Shown here one piece after another: positions 1-8,652 of a stretch of DNA of 64,000 nt. The position numbers were made by a program, and so were the translations under genes. Origin of the DNA: Nostoc sp. C052 (GTDB lineage Bacteria; Cyanobacteriota; Cyanobacteriia; Cyanobacteriales; Nostocaceae); contig NZ_CP040272.1 of assembly GCF_013393905.1 (NCBI RefSeq), forward strand, positions 4,212,001 to 4,276,000, given 5' to 3'. The notes beneath the pieces were generated by a model that saw nothing but the letters and a program-made list of their open reading frames with translations, was not told where the DNA came from and searched no databases. Numbering within the stretch: the first letter of the stretch is position 1; each line of letters opens with the position of its first letter.

Positions 1-476
1 GTAACTCCATAGCTACTAGTTGTATCAAAAACAATATCTAAAGCTACAGAGCGGGCACCTGCTTGGATTAATTTTGTGATTACCTCGGAGTATGCAGCAC
101 GTTGATAAGGATAAGATTTCAGTGTTTCTAGGTAGGCATACTGTTTCGGATCTGTTTTATAGTACTGTTCGGGAACTGATATTGACTGATCGTCTATTGC
201 TAAAATTACAATGTCTTCTGGAGGCACAATCGGCCCACGCAGTTGAAAAAAGCTAGAGAGCACTTGATTATCCATCAATTGAACCAATTCCCACCCAGAA
301 GCACTCAGCAGCCCTGCCCCGATTGCCCAACTTCCAGCCAGGAGATGACCTAAGCGAACCATCCACCTGGATTGGCGAGCCGATGCTGTCGAAGTTACTT
401 TTGTCGGTTTACTTGACAGTCTATTGGCAGCAGAGACATAGTTTTTAGTTAAGGTAGATGTAGGTTCTTCTGCCAT
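1..476 (-). CDS. CHASE2-domain sensor protein, N-terminal part (cut by window edge)
   Basis: The reading frame starts at the ATG whose complement is at 474-476 and runs off the left edge, so only about 158 residues are visible. They show a polar Ser/Thr/Lys-rich cytoplasmic tail, a hydrophobic segment near residues 42-60, then an extracytoplasmic region with the motifs FQLRGP, IVILAIDDQS and ARSVALDIVFD. These are typical of CHASE2, a periplasmic sensor domain joined in cyanobacteria to adenylate cyclase, Ser/Thr kinase or histidine kinase outputs. The output domain lies outside the window, so the enzyme type cannot be named. CHASE2 assignment is from motif memory. Confidence 0.75.
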   Translation of the reverse strand, partial: MAEEPTSTLTKNYVSAANRLSSKPTKVTSTASARQSRWMVRLGHLLAGSWAIGAGLLSASGWELVQLMDNQVLSSFFQLRGPIVPPEDIVILAIDDQSISVPEQYYKTDPKQYAYLETLKSYPYQRAAYSEVITKLIQAGARSVALDIVFDTTSSYGV

Positions 477-1215
477 GTCGTGTTACTGATTGATTTAAGT
501 CCAACACTTTTATTTATTCAGACCACGTTTTAGTGTAAGCACATTGAAATAAGACTTAAATGATAATTTTATACATTTGTAAAGTATCTTCTATCGTTCA
601 AAAAACTTTTATTGGCAGAGCTAGCCCCCAAGAGATTTCTACTCAAGCACTACCTAATTTATTCTTTTTGGATTAAGTGAGTTACAAGTAGTGATTGTCT
701 CACAGATCGGAGCCGGATATACTCTGCCTCTGCATTTAGTTGTGGCAAGATTTTACCATAACCTAACCAACAGCTACGCTCTTAACTGGGCGCTCTACCC
801 AAAGCTCTCCCAAGTCTGTCTTCTGTGTCTAGCGCAATGTTGTTAATCTCCACAAAGCCTATCCTGATACTGACAGCTTTACTTACAGATAAGCATTAAC
901 TTATATCCTACCCTAAGCTTATGCTATACCTCTTTAGGAGTAAACTTTAATGTTATGCAGTGATGAATGCTGTTACTTAGTCAATTTTATTGGTAGATTT
1001 CGATCGCAGGGTAGCTATTGTAGTGCTGGAGGTGAATAAGATTAGCACCCAGGATCTCAACTCCAATGTTGTAGGCGTTTTTATGCCTTGAAAGAGGTAG
1101 GATAAAAGCTATAGATAAAGAGCTACTTTATAGATATTAGCAAACAAGGCATTTGAAAATTGCTATAATCTATTGTTCCATCTAAATTCATTTATATTAT
1201 TAGGTGTAAATTTGT
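477..1215. other. Intergenic region between divergent genes
   Basis: About 740 bases separate the minus-strand CHASE2 gene from the plus-strand NYN gene. The region is AT-rich, and I see no open frame, tRNA or strong hairpin. The only recognisable signal is an extended -10 element near 1161-1169, just before the NYN gene. Confidence 0.5.
1161..1169 (+). promoter_or_regulatory. Candidate extended -10 promoter (TGCTATAAT)
   Basis: TGC followed by a consensus TATAAT lies 46 bases before the ATG at 1216, a normal distance for a short leader. No good -35 hexamer sits 17 bases upstream, as is usual for extended -10 promoters. It probably drives the NYN gene; the call is by eye. Confidence 0.4.
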
Positions 1216-1737
1216 ATGGGTTCTCCAATGAATCGTCTGTCTATTTTTGTAGACGGAAACAATATGTTCTATGCTCAACAAAAAAATGGCTGGTTTTTTG
1301 ACCCGCGGCGCGTCTTAGAATACTTTAAACATGAGCAATCAGAAACAACATTAATTAATGCCTTCTGGTACACTGGCTTAAAAGACCCACAAGATCAACG
1401 AGGTTTCAGAGATGCTCTCATTAGTCTAGGATATACGGTCAGGACTAAAATTCTGAAAGAATATTATGATGATACGTCCGGTCGCTACTCGCAAAAAGCG
1501 AATTTAGATATTGAAATTGTTGTAGATATGTTTAATACAGTAGACCAGTATGACCGAGTAGTATTATTCAGTGGCGATGGAGATTTTGAACGAGCAATAG
1601 AACTATTACGCTCAAAAAATACACATATTACGGTAGTATCAACTGAAGGAATGATCGCTAGAGAGCTGCGGAATGCTACTGATAGATATATAGATTTAAA
1701 TGATATCAGAGATCAAATAGAAAAAACCGAAGGTTAG
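1216..1737 (+). CDS. NYN-domain (LabA/DUF88-like) PIN-type nuclease family protein
   Basis: The 173-residue protein begins with the acidic motif FVDGNNMFY and has a second acidic cluster, LFSGDGDFE, near residues 117-125. It ends with a VVSTEGMIARELRNATD-type stretch. This arrangement is that of the NYN domain, a PIN-like fold that binds metal through conserved aspartates and includes bacterial LabA/DUF88 proteins, some of which are RNases. The family includes LabA of Synechococcus, involved in circadian output, but orthology cannot be claimed. The first ATG is preferred because an AGGTG sits about 9 bases upstream; a second ATG follows four codons later. It appears monocistronic, ending 95 bases before leuA. 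Confidence 0.75.
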   Translation: MGSPMNRLSIFVDGNNMFYAQQKNGWFFDPRRVLEYFKHEQSETTLINAFWYTGLKDPQDQRGFRDALISLGYTVRTKILKEYYDDTSGRYSQKANLDIEIVVDMFNTVDQYDRVVLFSGDGDFERAIELLRSKNTHITVVSTEGMIARELRNATDRYIDLNDIRDQIEKTEG

Positions 1738-1832
1738 TATCCTTAGCAATTATTTACAAAAGTAAGAGTAAAAGAAAAACTAAGGTTGAAGATATATTAA
1801 GCCACTAGTAAACACTAAACAACAAACGGCAA

Positions 1833-3437
1833 ATGACAAACCAAACAGATCGAATCATCATTTTTGATACGACATTGCGAGATGGAGAGCAGTGTCCAGG
1901 AGCGACTTTGAATATAGACGAAAAGCTAGTTATTGCCAAACAATTAGCGCGTCTAGGTGTAGATGTCATTGAGGCAGGATTTGCCTTTGCGAGTCCTGGG
2001 GATTTTGAAGCAGTCAAGAAGATTGCTCAAATTGTCGGGACAGAAAATGGCCCAGTAATTTGTAGTTTGGCAAGAGCAATTAAAGCAGACATTGAAGCGG
2101 CAGCCGAAGCATTAAAGCCGGCAGTTAATGCCAGAATTCACACATTTATTTCGACTTCTGATATTCATTTAGAGTATCAATTGCGGAAGTCACGGGCAGA
2201 AGTGTTAGCGATCGCCGAAGAAATGGTAGCTTATGCTAAGTCCTTCATGACAGATGTCGAATTTTCGCCGATGGATGCGGCGCGTACCGATCCAGAATTT
2301 TTGTACCAAGTTTTAGAGCGGGCGATCGCAGCTGGTGCAACAACAGTTAACATTCCCGATACCGTCGGTTACACCACCCCTAGCGAATTTGGAGCCATCA
2401 TTAAGGGCATTATCGACAATGTTCCCAACATCGACCAAGCCATTATTTCCGTTCATGGTCATAATGATCTAGGCTTGGCAGTTGCTAACTTCTTAGAAGC
2501 CGTGAAAAATGGCGCGCGGCAGCTAGAATGTACCATCAATGGCATTGGCGAACGTGCCGGAAATGCCTCACTAGAAGAATTGGTAATGGCACTGCACGTC
2601 CGACGACAATATTTTAACCCCTTCTTAGGAAGACCAGCAGATTCTCAAGAATCCCTGACAAATATTGACACCCGACAAATTTACAAAACTTCCCGCTTAG
2701 TTTCTAATTTGACGGGAATGTTAGTACAGCCAAATAAAGCGATCGTGGGGGCCAATGCCTTTGCCCATGAGTCTGGGATTCACCAAGATGGGGTGTTAAA
2801 AAACAAACTGACTTACGAAATTATGGATGCCCAATTGATTGGCTTAACAGACAATCAAATAGTATTGGGTAAACATTCCGGTAGAAATGCTTTCCGTACT
2901 CGGTTGAAAGAATTGGGCTTTGAACTGTCGGATACTGAATTAAATAAAGCCTTCGTTAGATTCAAAGAAGTAGCAGATAAAAAGAAAGAAATTTCTGATT
3001 GGGATTTGGAAGCGATCGTTAATGATGAAATTCAACAAGCACCCGATTTGTTTCGAGTGGAGTTGGTGCAAGTTTCCTGTGGTAGCAATGCCCGTCCTAC
3101 TGCTACAGTTACTCTGCGTACCCCAGAAGGCGAAGAATTAACCGATGCTGCGATCGGTACTGGGCCAGTGGATGCAGTTTATAAAGCCATCAACCGTGTA
3201 GTGAATGTACCCAACCAGTTGATTGAGTTTTCTGTGCAGTCAGTCACAGCCGGTATTGATGCTATTGGCGAAGTGACGATTCGTTTACGTTATGAATCTA
3301 AAGTGTTTTCTGGTCATGCAGCGAACACAGATATCATTGTGGCATCCGCGCAAGCTTATGTAAATGCGTTGAATAGGTTGTATGCATCTTTGCAAACTCA
3401 ACAAAAGCCAGAGGAAGTATCTGCACAGAAAGTGTAA
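1833..3437 (+). CDS. leuA: 2-isopropylmalate synthase
   Basis: LeuA condenses acetyl-CoA with 2-oxoisovalerate, the first committed step of leucine synthesis. The 534-residue length fits the bacterial enzyme. The N-terminus has the DRE-TIM signature DTTLRDGEQCPG (residues 12-23), the metal-binding motif SVHGHNDLG (about 207-215), GIGERAGNASLEE, and the linker motif ESGIHQDG (about 311-318). The C-terminal third, from about residue 390, matches the LeuA regulatory domain that mediates leucine feedback. The gene stands alone; no other leucine genes are adjacent. The start lies in a repeat-like CAAATGAC context with no clear ribosome binding site. Confidence 0.97.
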   Translation: MTNQTDRIIIFDTTLRDGEQCPGATLNIDEKLVIAKQLARLGVDVIEAGFAFASPGDFEAVKKIAQIVGTENGPVICSLARAIKADIEAAAEALKPAVNARIHTFISTSDIHLEYQLRKSRAEVLAIAEEMVAYAKSFMTDVEFSPMDAARTDPEFLYQVLERAIAAGATTVNIPDTVGYTTPSEFGAIIKGIIDNVPNIDQAIISVHGHNDLGLAVANFLEAVKNGARQLECTINGIGERAGNASLEELVMALHVRRQYFNPFLGRPADSQESLTNIDTRQIYKTSRLVSNLTGMLVQPNKAIVGANAFAHESGIHQDGVLKNKLTYEIMDAQLIGLTDNQIVLGKHSGRNAFRTRLKELGFELSDTELNKAFVRFKEVADKKKEISDWDLEAIVNDEIQQAPDLFRVELVQVSCGSNARPTATVTLRTPEGEELTDAAIGTGPVDAVYKAINRVVNVPNQLIEFSVQSVTAGIDAIGEVTIRLRYESKVFSGHAANTDIIVASAQAYVNALNRLYASLQTQQKPEEVSAQKV

Positions 3438-3459
3438 AAAGACTTCTGTTTTAACTCAT

Positions 3460-3480
3460 CCCCCGGCTTGAAGCCGGGGG
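3460..3480. repeat. Perfect GC-rich palindrome downstream of leuA
   Basis: Two 10-base arms (CCCCCGGCTT and its complement) surround a single G, 22 bases after the leuA stop codon. It can form a very stable hairpin and may act in termination or mRNA 3' protection. There is no T-run after it, so it is not a classical intrinsic terminator. The same palindrome type is a common interspersed repeat in bacterial genomes. Confidence 0.7.
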
Positions 3481-3492
3481 GAAATCAAAGTC

Positions 3493-3518
3493 ATTAGTCA
3501 TTAGCACTAATGACTAAT
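3493..3518. repeat. Heptamer-type inverted repeat
   Basis: The arms ATTAGTCATTAG and CTAATGACTAAT are perfect complements with a two-base loop. The GTCATTA unit recurs at 57624 and 59919, so this belongs to the short tandemly repeated sequences of this genome. Confidence 0.7.
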
Positions 3519-3537
3519 AGCCATCTCCGAAAAAGAA

Positions 3538-3568
3538 TGTAGAGACGTAGCAGTGCTAGGTCTCTACA
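3538..3568. repeat. Interspersed palindrome with TGTAGAGAC ends
   Basis: Arms of 15 bases, beginning TGTAGAGACGTAGCA and its complement, pair with one mismatch around a single central base. Repeats with TAGAGACGT ends are abundant in Nostocales genomes. It lies between the convergent leuA and the binding-protein gene. Confidence 0.65.
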
Positions 3569-3667
3569 AGGGTTATGGGTAACGCATATTTAATTTCTGG
3601 AGATGTCTAATGAGAAAACTCCTAAGAAATAGTTAGCTAGATGATTTTGCGGTGAAAATCCATTATT

Positions 3668-4573
3668 TCACAGGTCACTTTTGGGAATTTCCTCACGAAA
3701 TTCTATGAGCAATTGCATAGTTTCCACCACCAAATCGCGTAAATCCTGATTGAGTGCTACAGCGCCCTGAGATCCAAACCAACGGTCAAAAATAGTCACA
3801 TATCGCTGATTACCATTGACGAATCCTTGCATGAACTTGACTAGAGAATAGTTGACTGTATCCAAGAATTTCGAGTTATTTTCTGGCACCATACAAGCAA
3901 TACCTTCTCGTGAATAAGGGCGATCGGGTGCGATCGCAAAATCATCTGGATTTTTTTGCTGTTGCAGCCATGCCTCTAAAATAATGCTATCGGATGAGAA
4001 AGCATCAATAGTACCTTTTTGCAAAGCTGTGTATCCCTCTGCCCTAGTTTTAAAATATACCAGTTTAGCTTGGGGTTGTACACGAGCGATCGCCTGCTCA
4101 TTTGTGGTTCCCGCCAGCACGCCAATTTGCTTACCAATCAGGGATTCAGCAGAACCTAGATTACTTCCTTTCTTAACTAATAATTGGGTTCCAGTCACAC
4201 CGTAGCTGACAGAAAAATCTACTTTTTTATCTCGCTTCCATGTAAAACTACTAGCATCACACACAATATCAACTTGTTGATTAAGTATTTTAGGAATCCG
4301 TTCAGAGGGGCTAAGACCAACTAATTGCAGTTTAATTTTTTTTCCTAAGTCTTTTTCTAATTGCTCTTTAATCAGAGTTAGCATATCTACAGAATAGCCA
4401 TTTAACTTTCCTTTACTATCCACATAGGCAAAAGGTAGCGCATCTCTACTAGTACCAGCGGTTAATACCCCTGTTCTGGCTATTTTTTGCATCACAGTTT
4501 CAGCAGCGACCACATTAGGCATGAGCGTTGCAAACATGAGACTTAAAATAGGAATAGCAATTTTTTTATACAT
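3668..4573 (-). CDS. Amino-acid ABC transporter substrate-binding protein (GltI-like)
   Basis: The 301-residue protein starts with a signal peptide (hydrophobic core to about residue 23, cleavage near VVAAE). It then shows the family-3 periplasmic binding fold: ARTGVLTAGTSRDALPFAYVD, GYSVDMLTLI, VDIVCDASSFTWKRDKKVDFS and GKQIGVLAGTTNE. It resembles glutamate/aspartate binding proteins. No permease or ATPase genes are beside it, so it is an orphan binding protein that must use a transporter encoded elsewhere or act as a sensor. Ligand identity cannot be read from sequence alone. Confidence 0.85.
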   Translation of the reverse strand: MYKKIAIPILSLMFATLMPNVVAAETVMQKIARTGVLTAGTSRDALPFAYVDSKGKLNGYSVDMLTLIKEQLEKDLGKKIKLQLVGLSPSERIPKILNQQVDIVCDASSFTWKRDKKVDFSVSYGVTGTQLLVKKGSNLGSAESLIGKQIGVLAGTTNEQAIARVQPQAKLVYFKTRAEGYTALQKGTIDAFSSDSIILEAWLQQQKNPDDFAIAPDRPYSREGIACMVPENNSKFLDTVNYSLVKFMQGFVNGNQRYVTIFDRWFGSQGAVALNQDLRDLVVETMQLLIEFREEIPKSDL

Positions 4574-5113
4574 AAGCTTTAAGAGTAGGTAGTTTTTTCA
4601 AAAATCAAATCTGATTTACAACAGAATTCAGGAATGAAACACATTTTATATCTGGGTAACAGACTTAGCTTGTGTACTTCATCTTCCTTGAAATCTACTG
4701 TATATATCAAGGTCAAGAAATTATCACTATCAAGTACATAGTCAGATTATCTAGTAATTATTCTTTACATCAGCTACTTCCAGAAAATAAAATATACACT
4801 TAGGAATGATATCATGTCCGCATAATTTGCCATAGGATAAGCTTTTAGCTCAAGAAGAATACGTATTCTACATATTCGTATTTGTGCAAAAAGTCAAGTT
4901 TATTGAGTTGATTATGAATATTATTTACTTTTTTAGATTTTTCGATTTACTTATATCCATAAAACTTTATTCTGAGAAACGATGTTTATAATCAGTCAGT
5001 AGTGAATGTCGATCGAGTGATTACAATCATCGAACATCTGCAATTGAAGACTTATTATTAAAACTGATGAGGAGATGCAGAGAAAATTTAATAAATAAAT
5101 TGAAAAATGTCGT
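4574..5113. other. AT-rich intergenic region
   Basis: About 540 bases lie between the binding-protein start and the end of the HEAT-NTPase gene, both on the minus strand. I find no open frame, RNA gene or notable hairpin. The promoter of the binding-protein gene should lie within the first 100-200 bases. Confidence 0.45.
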
Positions 5114-7588
5114 TTATGGTATTAATGTTTGCACAGTAGTAGCTGATGTATTAACAGAAGGTGTAAACCCAGCTAGTTTACCCAACTTCTGGGGTACAAA
5201 GTCCGTTTCTTTGCTACCTTGAACCTCAGATAAGTAGCAATCTCGCACTGCTAACAACAAGCCTTTGATGACATCTTGTGCGCCTGTTTTAACTAAATCG
5301 TCTGCCTTTTTGAAAAAATGCGATCGCCATTTACCATCGTTATTGCCATACAATTCGATTAAATACCAACCTGCAAGATACTCAGCTAAAGGGTCAAGAC
5401 AGAAACGGATTCTGTCTTTGGCAGAACCAATAGTTTGAATCAGGTGCAGGCGCTTTTCTAGATAATTGAGGTGTGCTTCGGGGTCATCAATACCCAAAGC
5501 TGCTAATGCAGCAATGGCATCTGCACGCTTTGCGGTTCCTGGTTGATAACTTTGCTGCAAGCATTCCCAGGCAATGGTTTTGGTAATTTGATGCACAGTG
5601 CGGTCGTCAAATTGATTGTCTGTAACATCACGATTGAGTTCATTGATATAACCCAGCATTAAATTAGGAATATTCTCTGGCAACGCAGAAATATTAGATG
5701 TAACGTCTTTACTGGCGATTAACTGTTCAGCATAAAGTTTAGCCAGCAAGACAGTGATATTATTTTGACCGACCATCAGAGAAAGACGGTTACAAGCGTC
5801 AAAAAATTCTTGGTCAGTAAAGCGATCGCGTTTACCTCGCTGCATGAGATAAGCTTCCATAAAGGACGATAGTTTATTCGCCTCAATCCGCAAGGGTTTA
5901 ATTATCGTCTTATTAACCCGCCCCAGCTTTTCCTCAATTCGGGAAGTAATCACCAACGCATTCACCGGAAACTCTGGCGACTCCGGCTCAATTGCTTCTC
6001 GTGTAGTCGCATTCATTTCCGAGAAACGGTCTACAATCACTAGAATGCGTTTCTTTCTTAGCAAACGTAACAGTAACTCTTGACAAATCGGCTCTGGTTC
6101 ATCAATTAAAGCTTGTAACTGTCCTCTGATAGCTTCTAAAAGCGGTGACTTACCTTCAGTTACCCGAAATTCTTCTTCTAACAGCACGGGTAACATCAAA
6201 TGTTTGCAGAGTTGTTGGTCTTCATCCTCAGCCATTGCCCACCCAGCGATTCGACACGCTAAACTGGTTTTACCTACACCCCCTTCCCCGCCAATTACTA
6301 GACAGCTACGCTGTTTCTCGAAAGTTGAGCGCAAATTCTCATTCATCAGTTGGGGAACTGTTATACCATCCAGAACAACGGGAATGGGAATGTAACAAGC
6401 GCGACTGCTAACTGTATCCTTTTTGGGAAATTGTTCGCGTGCTGCTTTGATATATTTAGCTACCCACGCGTCTAATACTCTGGGATGGTAATGAAACCAG
6501 CCAACAAATAGCACATATCGCAGAGGTACATTAACGCTGATAAATGGGAGAGAAAAATCTGTGTAGGGTTTGAGGGCGTTGTTAATTTTCAACAACCATA
6601 AAGGGGCTAATCGCAAGAGAATTAACCACACGGAAGGTAATAAGATCAGGTAGGCGGCAATTCCCAAGAGTAATTTATGCCCAAATAGCCATTCTAGAAC
6701 TCTATCAAAGAGGCGAGTTTCTTTTTCTGCTTTCAGGGCATTGAGAGGGCGACGTATCAGCCTACTGTCAGTCTCTGTGAATTTATCTTTGTGTTCTTGG
6801 ATAGTTGTCAATACCTGCTCAAAGTCTGAGATGACTTTCTGCAACTTTGAGCTAGGTAAAGCATTTGCTTTATCCTGAAAGCCTGCCGCTATTCCTCCTA
6901 AACCTTTGATAGCACCTAAACGCACGTAAAACTGGCTATCATTCAACAGGTTAATTAAATTAGGGACAGCCGATACTGCTTCTGTACCCATTGCACCCAG
7001 GGCGTAGGCAGAATTGTAACGTACAGCGGGGTTATTATCTTTTAGGGCAGCGGTTAATACTGGGACAGCTACTTTCGCTTCTACACCAATTTTCCTAAGT
7101 GCAGAAGGAACATAAATGCGAACGAATTGCTCCTTGTCTTGTAATGCCGCCATCAACGATGGAACTGCTGCTTTGGCTGCTGTACCAATATTTCCTAAAG
7201 CTAAGGTGGCATACAGGCGAACTTGTCCATCCTCATCGTGCAATGCCGCACTTAAGGCAGAAACGGCTGGTGCTGCTTCTGCACCCAAATCTCCTAAAAC
7301 CGAAGCGGCGTGCCAACGAAGATTAATATCCTGATTTTTCAAAGCTTCAATCAGAGACGGTACTGCTGGGGAACCGATATTAACTAATGCATCTGCTGCA
7401 AGGCTTCTAATGTGGGCATCGTTATCTATCAGCTTCTCAATCAGAGGAGCAATTTTGCTGTCAGTAGTGATTTGCGCCCAACTATTGCTTGTGCATAGTA
7501 GGAACAGTGTCAGGCATAAGACAACTACCTTGAGCGCACTAAGTAATACTTGTCTGGTGTGCTTTGTCATTGAATCGGATTGAATCAC
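5114..7588 (-). CDS. HEAT-repeat / transmembrane / STAND-type NTPase fusion
   Basis: An 824-residue multidomain protein. It starts with a signal peptide or anchor (core about residues 14-35, possible cleavage after SNSWA). Six or so HEAT repeats follow (about 45-235), with the recurring pattern VPSLIEAL...VRxxAAxALGxIG. One transmembrane helix lies at about 303-325. A P-loop NTPase follows, with Walker A GGEGGVGKTS (about 432-441), Walker B ILVIVDRF (about 510-517) and a sensor-like LVITSR. A helical C-terminus includes RIRFCLDPLAEYLAGWYL, like the helical region after NACHT modules. The topology suggests a periplasmic HEAT sensor and a cytoplasmic switch ATPase; this is inference. No partner gene is adjacent. 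Confidence 0.8.
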   Translation of the reverse strand: MIQSDSMTKHTRQVLLSALKVVVLCLTLFLLCTSNSWAQITTDSKIAPLIEKLIDNDAHIRSLAADALVNIGSPAVPSLIEALKNQDINLRWHAASVLGDLGAEAAPAVSALSAALHDEDGQVRLYATLALGNIGTAAKAAVPSLMAALQDKEQFVRIYVPSALRKIGVEAKVAVPVLTAALKDNNPAVRYNSAYALGAMGTEAVSAVPNLINLLNDSQFYVRLGAIKGLGGIAAGFQDKANALPSSKLQKVISDFEQVLTTIQEHKDKFTETDSRLIRRPLNALKAEKETRLFDRVLEWLFGHKLLLGIAAYLILLPSVWLILLRLAPLWLLKINNALKPYTDFSLPFISVNVPLRYVLFVGWFHYHPRVLDAWVAKYIKAAREQFPKKDTVSSRACYIPIPVVLDGITVPQLMNENLRSTFEKQRSCLVIGGEGGVGKTSLACRIAGWAMAEDEDQQLCKHLMLPVLLEEEFRVTEGKSPLLEAIRGQLQALIDEPEPICQELLLRLLRKKRILVIVDRFSEMNATTREAIEPESPEFPVNALVITSRIEEKLGRVNKTIIKPLRIEANKLSSFMEAYLMQRGKRDRFTDQEFFDACNRLSLMVGQNNITVLLAKLYAEQLIASKDVTSNISALPENIPNLMLGYINELNRDVTDNQFDDRTVHQITKTIAWECLQQSYQPGTAKRADAIAALAALGIDDPEAHLNYLEKRLHLIQTIGSAKDRIRFCLDPLAEYLAGWYLIELYGNNDGKWRSHFFKKADDLVKTGAQDVIKGLLLAVRDCYLSEVQGSKETDFVPQKLGKLAGFTPSVNTSATTVQTLIP

Positions 7589-8039
7589 CCGATGAACAAC
7601 TCCAGTCAGAGAAACTATACCTAGATTGTAATCTAACTGTCAATACGGGTTAGCGATGTCTACGACGGGCTACGCCTACGCACTGCTTTGTCCCTGCTTT
7701 GCTCAAGCTTGATTAGCATTGGGATTTAAACGTATCATAATTTTCTCTGGTTATGTCAAATTTTTAAATCCATAACAGCGATACAGTCCATGAGCATCTT
7801 TTGTGCCTAACATCCACCTTGACGAAACACCTTGGTACGAGAAAGGTAAATATGAATAGTTAGGGTAGCGATTACAAAATACAATTGCTACCACATTGGT
7901 AGTCATCGCCAGGAAGGGCTATTACGCCTAAATGCTTATGGCATTTGTGGGATGGTTAATTACCAATCAATAATTGCTTTTGATGTAGTAATACTGTTAG
8001 AATCTAGATAAGAATATTAATTTTATAAAGCTAAAAAAT
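7589..8039. other. Intergenic region with a cyanobacterial interspersed repeat
   Basis: The 450-base spacer carries, at about 7652-7710, a repeat rich in GTCTACGACGGGCTACGCC and CTACGC units, a type common in Nostoc and related genomes. The rest is AT-rich and shows no gene. The divergent promoters of the HEAT-NTPase gene and the ParDE remnant should lie here. Confidence 0.5.
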
Positions 8040-8297
8040 ATGTAGATCCAAATTAAACCAGAATTAGAGAATTTTATTCAGGCACAGCTTGCAAGTGGTA
8101 GATTTACTAATGCAGATGATGTTATAAATGAAGCCTTTAAACTGTTACAAGAAAGAGAGCAGCGACTTGAAGAATTACGGCAAAAAATTTCTGTAGGAAC
8201 TGAACAAATTGCTAAGGGACAAGTAACTGACGGCGAAGTTGTATTTGCCAGATTACAAGAAAAAATTCGTCGAATTGCTGAGGAGTCCTCTGAATGA
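8040..8297 (+). pseudogene. ParD-like antitoxin with stop at codon 2
   Basis: The frame ATG-TAG-ATC begins at 8040; after the TAG (8043-8045) it is open to the TGA at 8295-8297. The 83 sense codons after the TAG encode IQIKPELENFIQAQLASG, RFTNADDVINEAF and KLLQERE, the ribbon-helix-helix and helical tail of a ParD antitoxin. The stop overlaps the toxin ATG as ATGA, the usual ParDE arrangement. The amber codon replaces what should be residue 2. Expression would need a non-ATG start such as ATC at 8046, or readthrough. The toxin downstream is also broken, which supports decay. Confidence 0.75.
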
Positions 8298-8603
8298 GTA
8301 ATTATTCACTTTCAGATGCAGCAATTCGAGATTTAGATGAAATTTGTGAATATATTGCTCGGAGTAACCCAAAAGCAGCCAGTAAACTTTTTGATGACAT
8401 TCGCTCCAAATGTAAATTAGTAGCGAGTTTCCCTAATATGGGAAAAAGCTATGGAAGGCTTGTACCAAATCTGCGCGGTTTTGTTGTGGATGATTACATT
8501 ATATAAACCTTGACCGAACCGTATTGTAATAACTATAATTCATTCTCGCGGTCAGCGGTTTGCAACCGAAAATGATGAAATTACTGAACCATTAGCTGGA
8601 TAA
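8294..8603 (+). pseudogene. ParE/RelE-type toxin, frameshifted and truncated
   Basis: From the ATG at 8294 the frame encodes 70 residues, with SDAAIRDLDEICEYIARSN, AASKLFDDIRSKC and GRLVPNLRGFVVDDYII, a RelE/ParE-fold toxin. It stops at 8504-8506, just where the family continues with a short strand and C-terminal tail. The missing end is visible one base out of frame from 8502 (YKP, TGA, then PNRIVITIIHSRGQRF...) to a TAA at 8601-8603. A small deletion plus an in-frame TGA therefore removed the C-terminal third. The truncated protein is unlikely to be an active toxin. Confidence 0.75.
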
Positions 8604-8652
8604 AAAAGGCTATATTCAGTATTCAAGGATATGGGTGCATCTACCATTGATT

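Noticed and set aside
3460..3480. Classical intrinsic terminator of leuA
   Set aside because: The hairpin is perfect but is followed by GAAATC rather than a T-run, and this palindrome is a dispersed repeat; kept as a repeat only.
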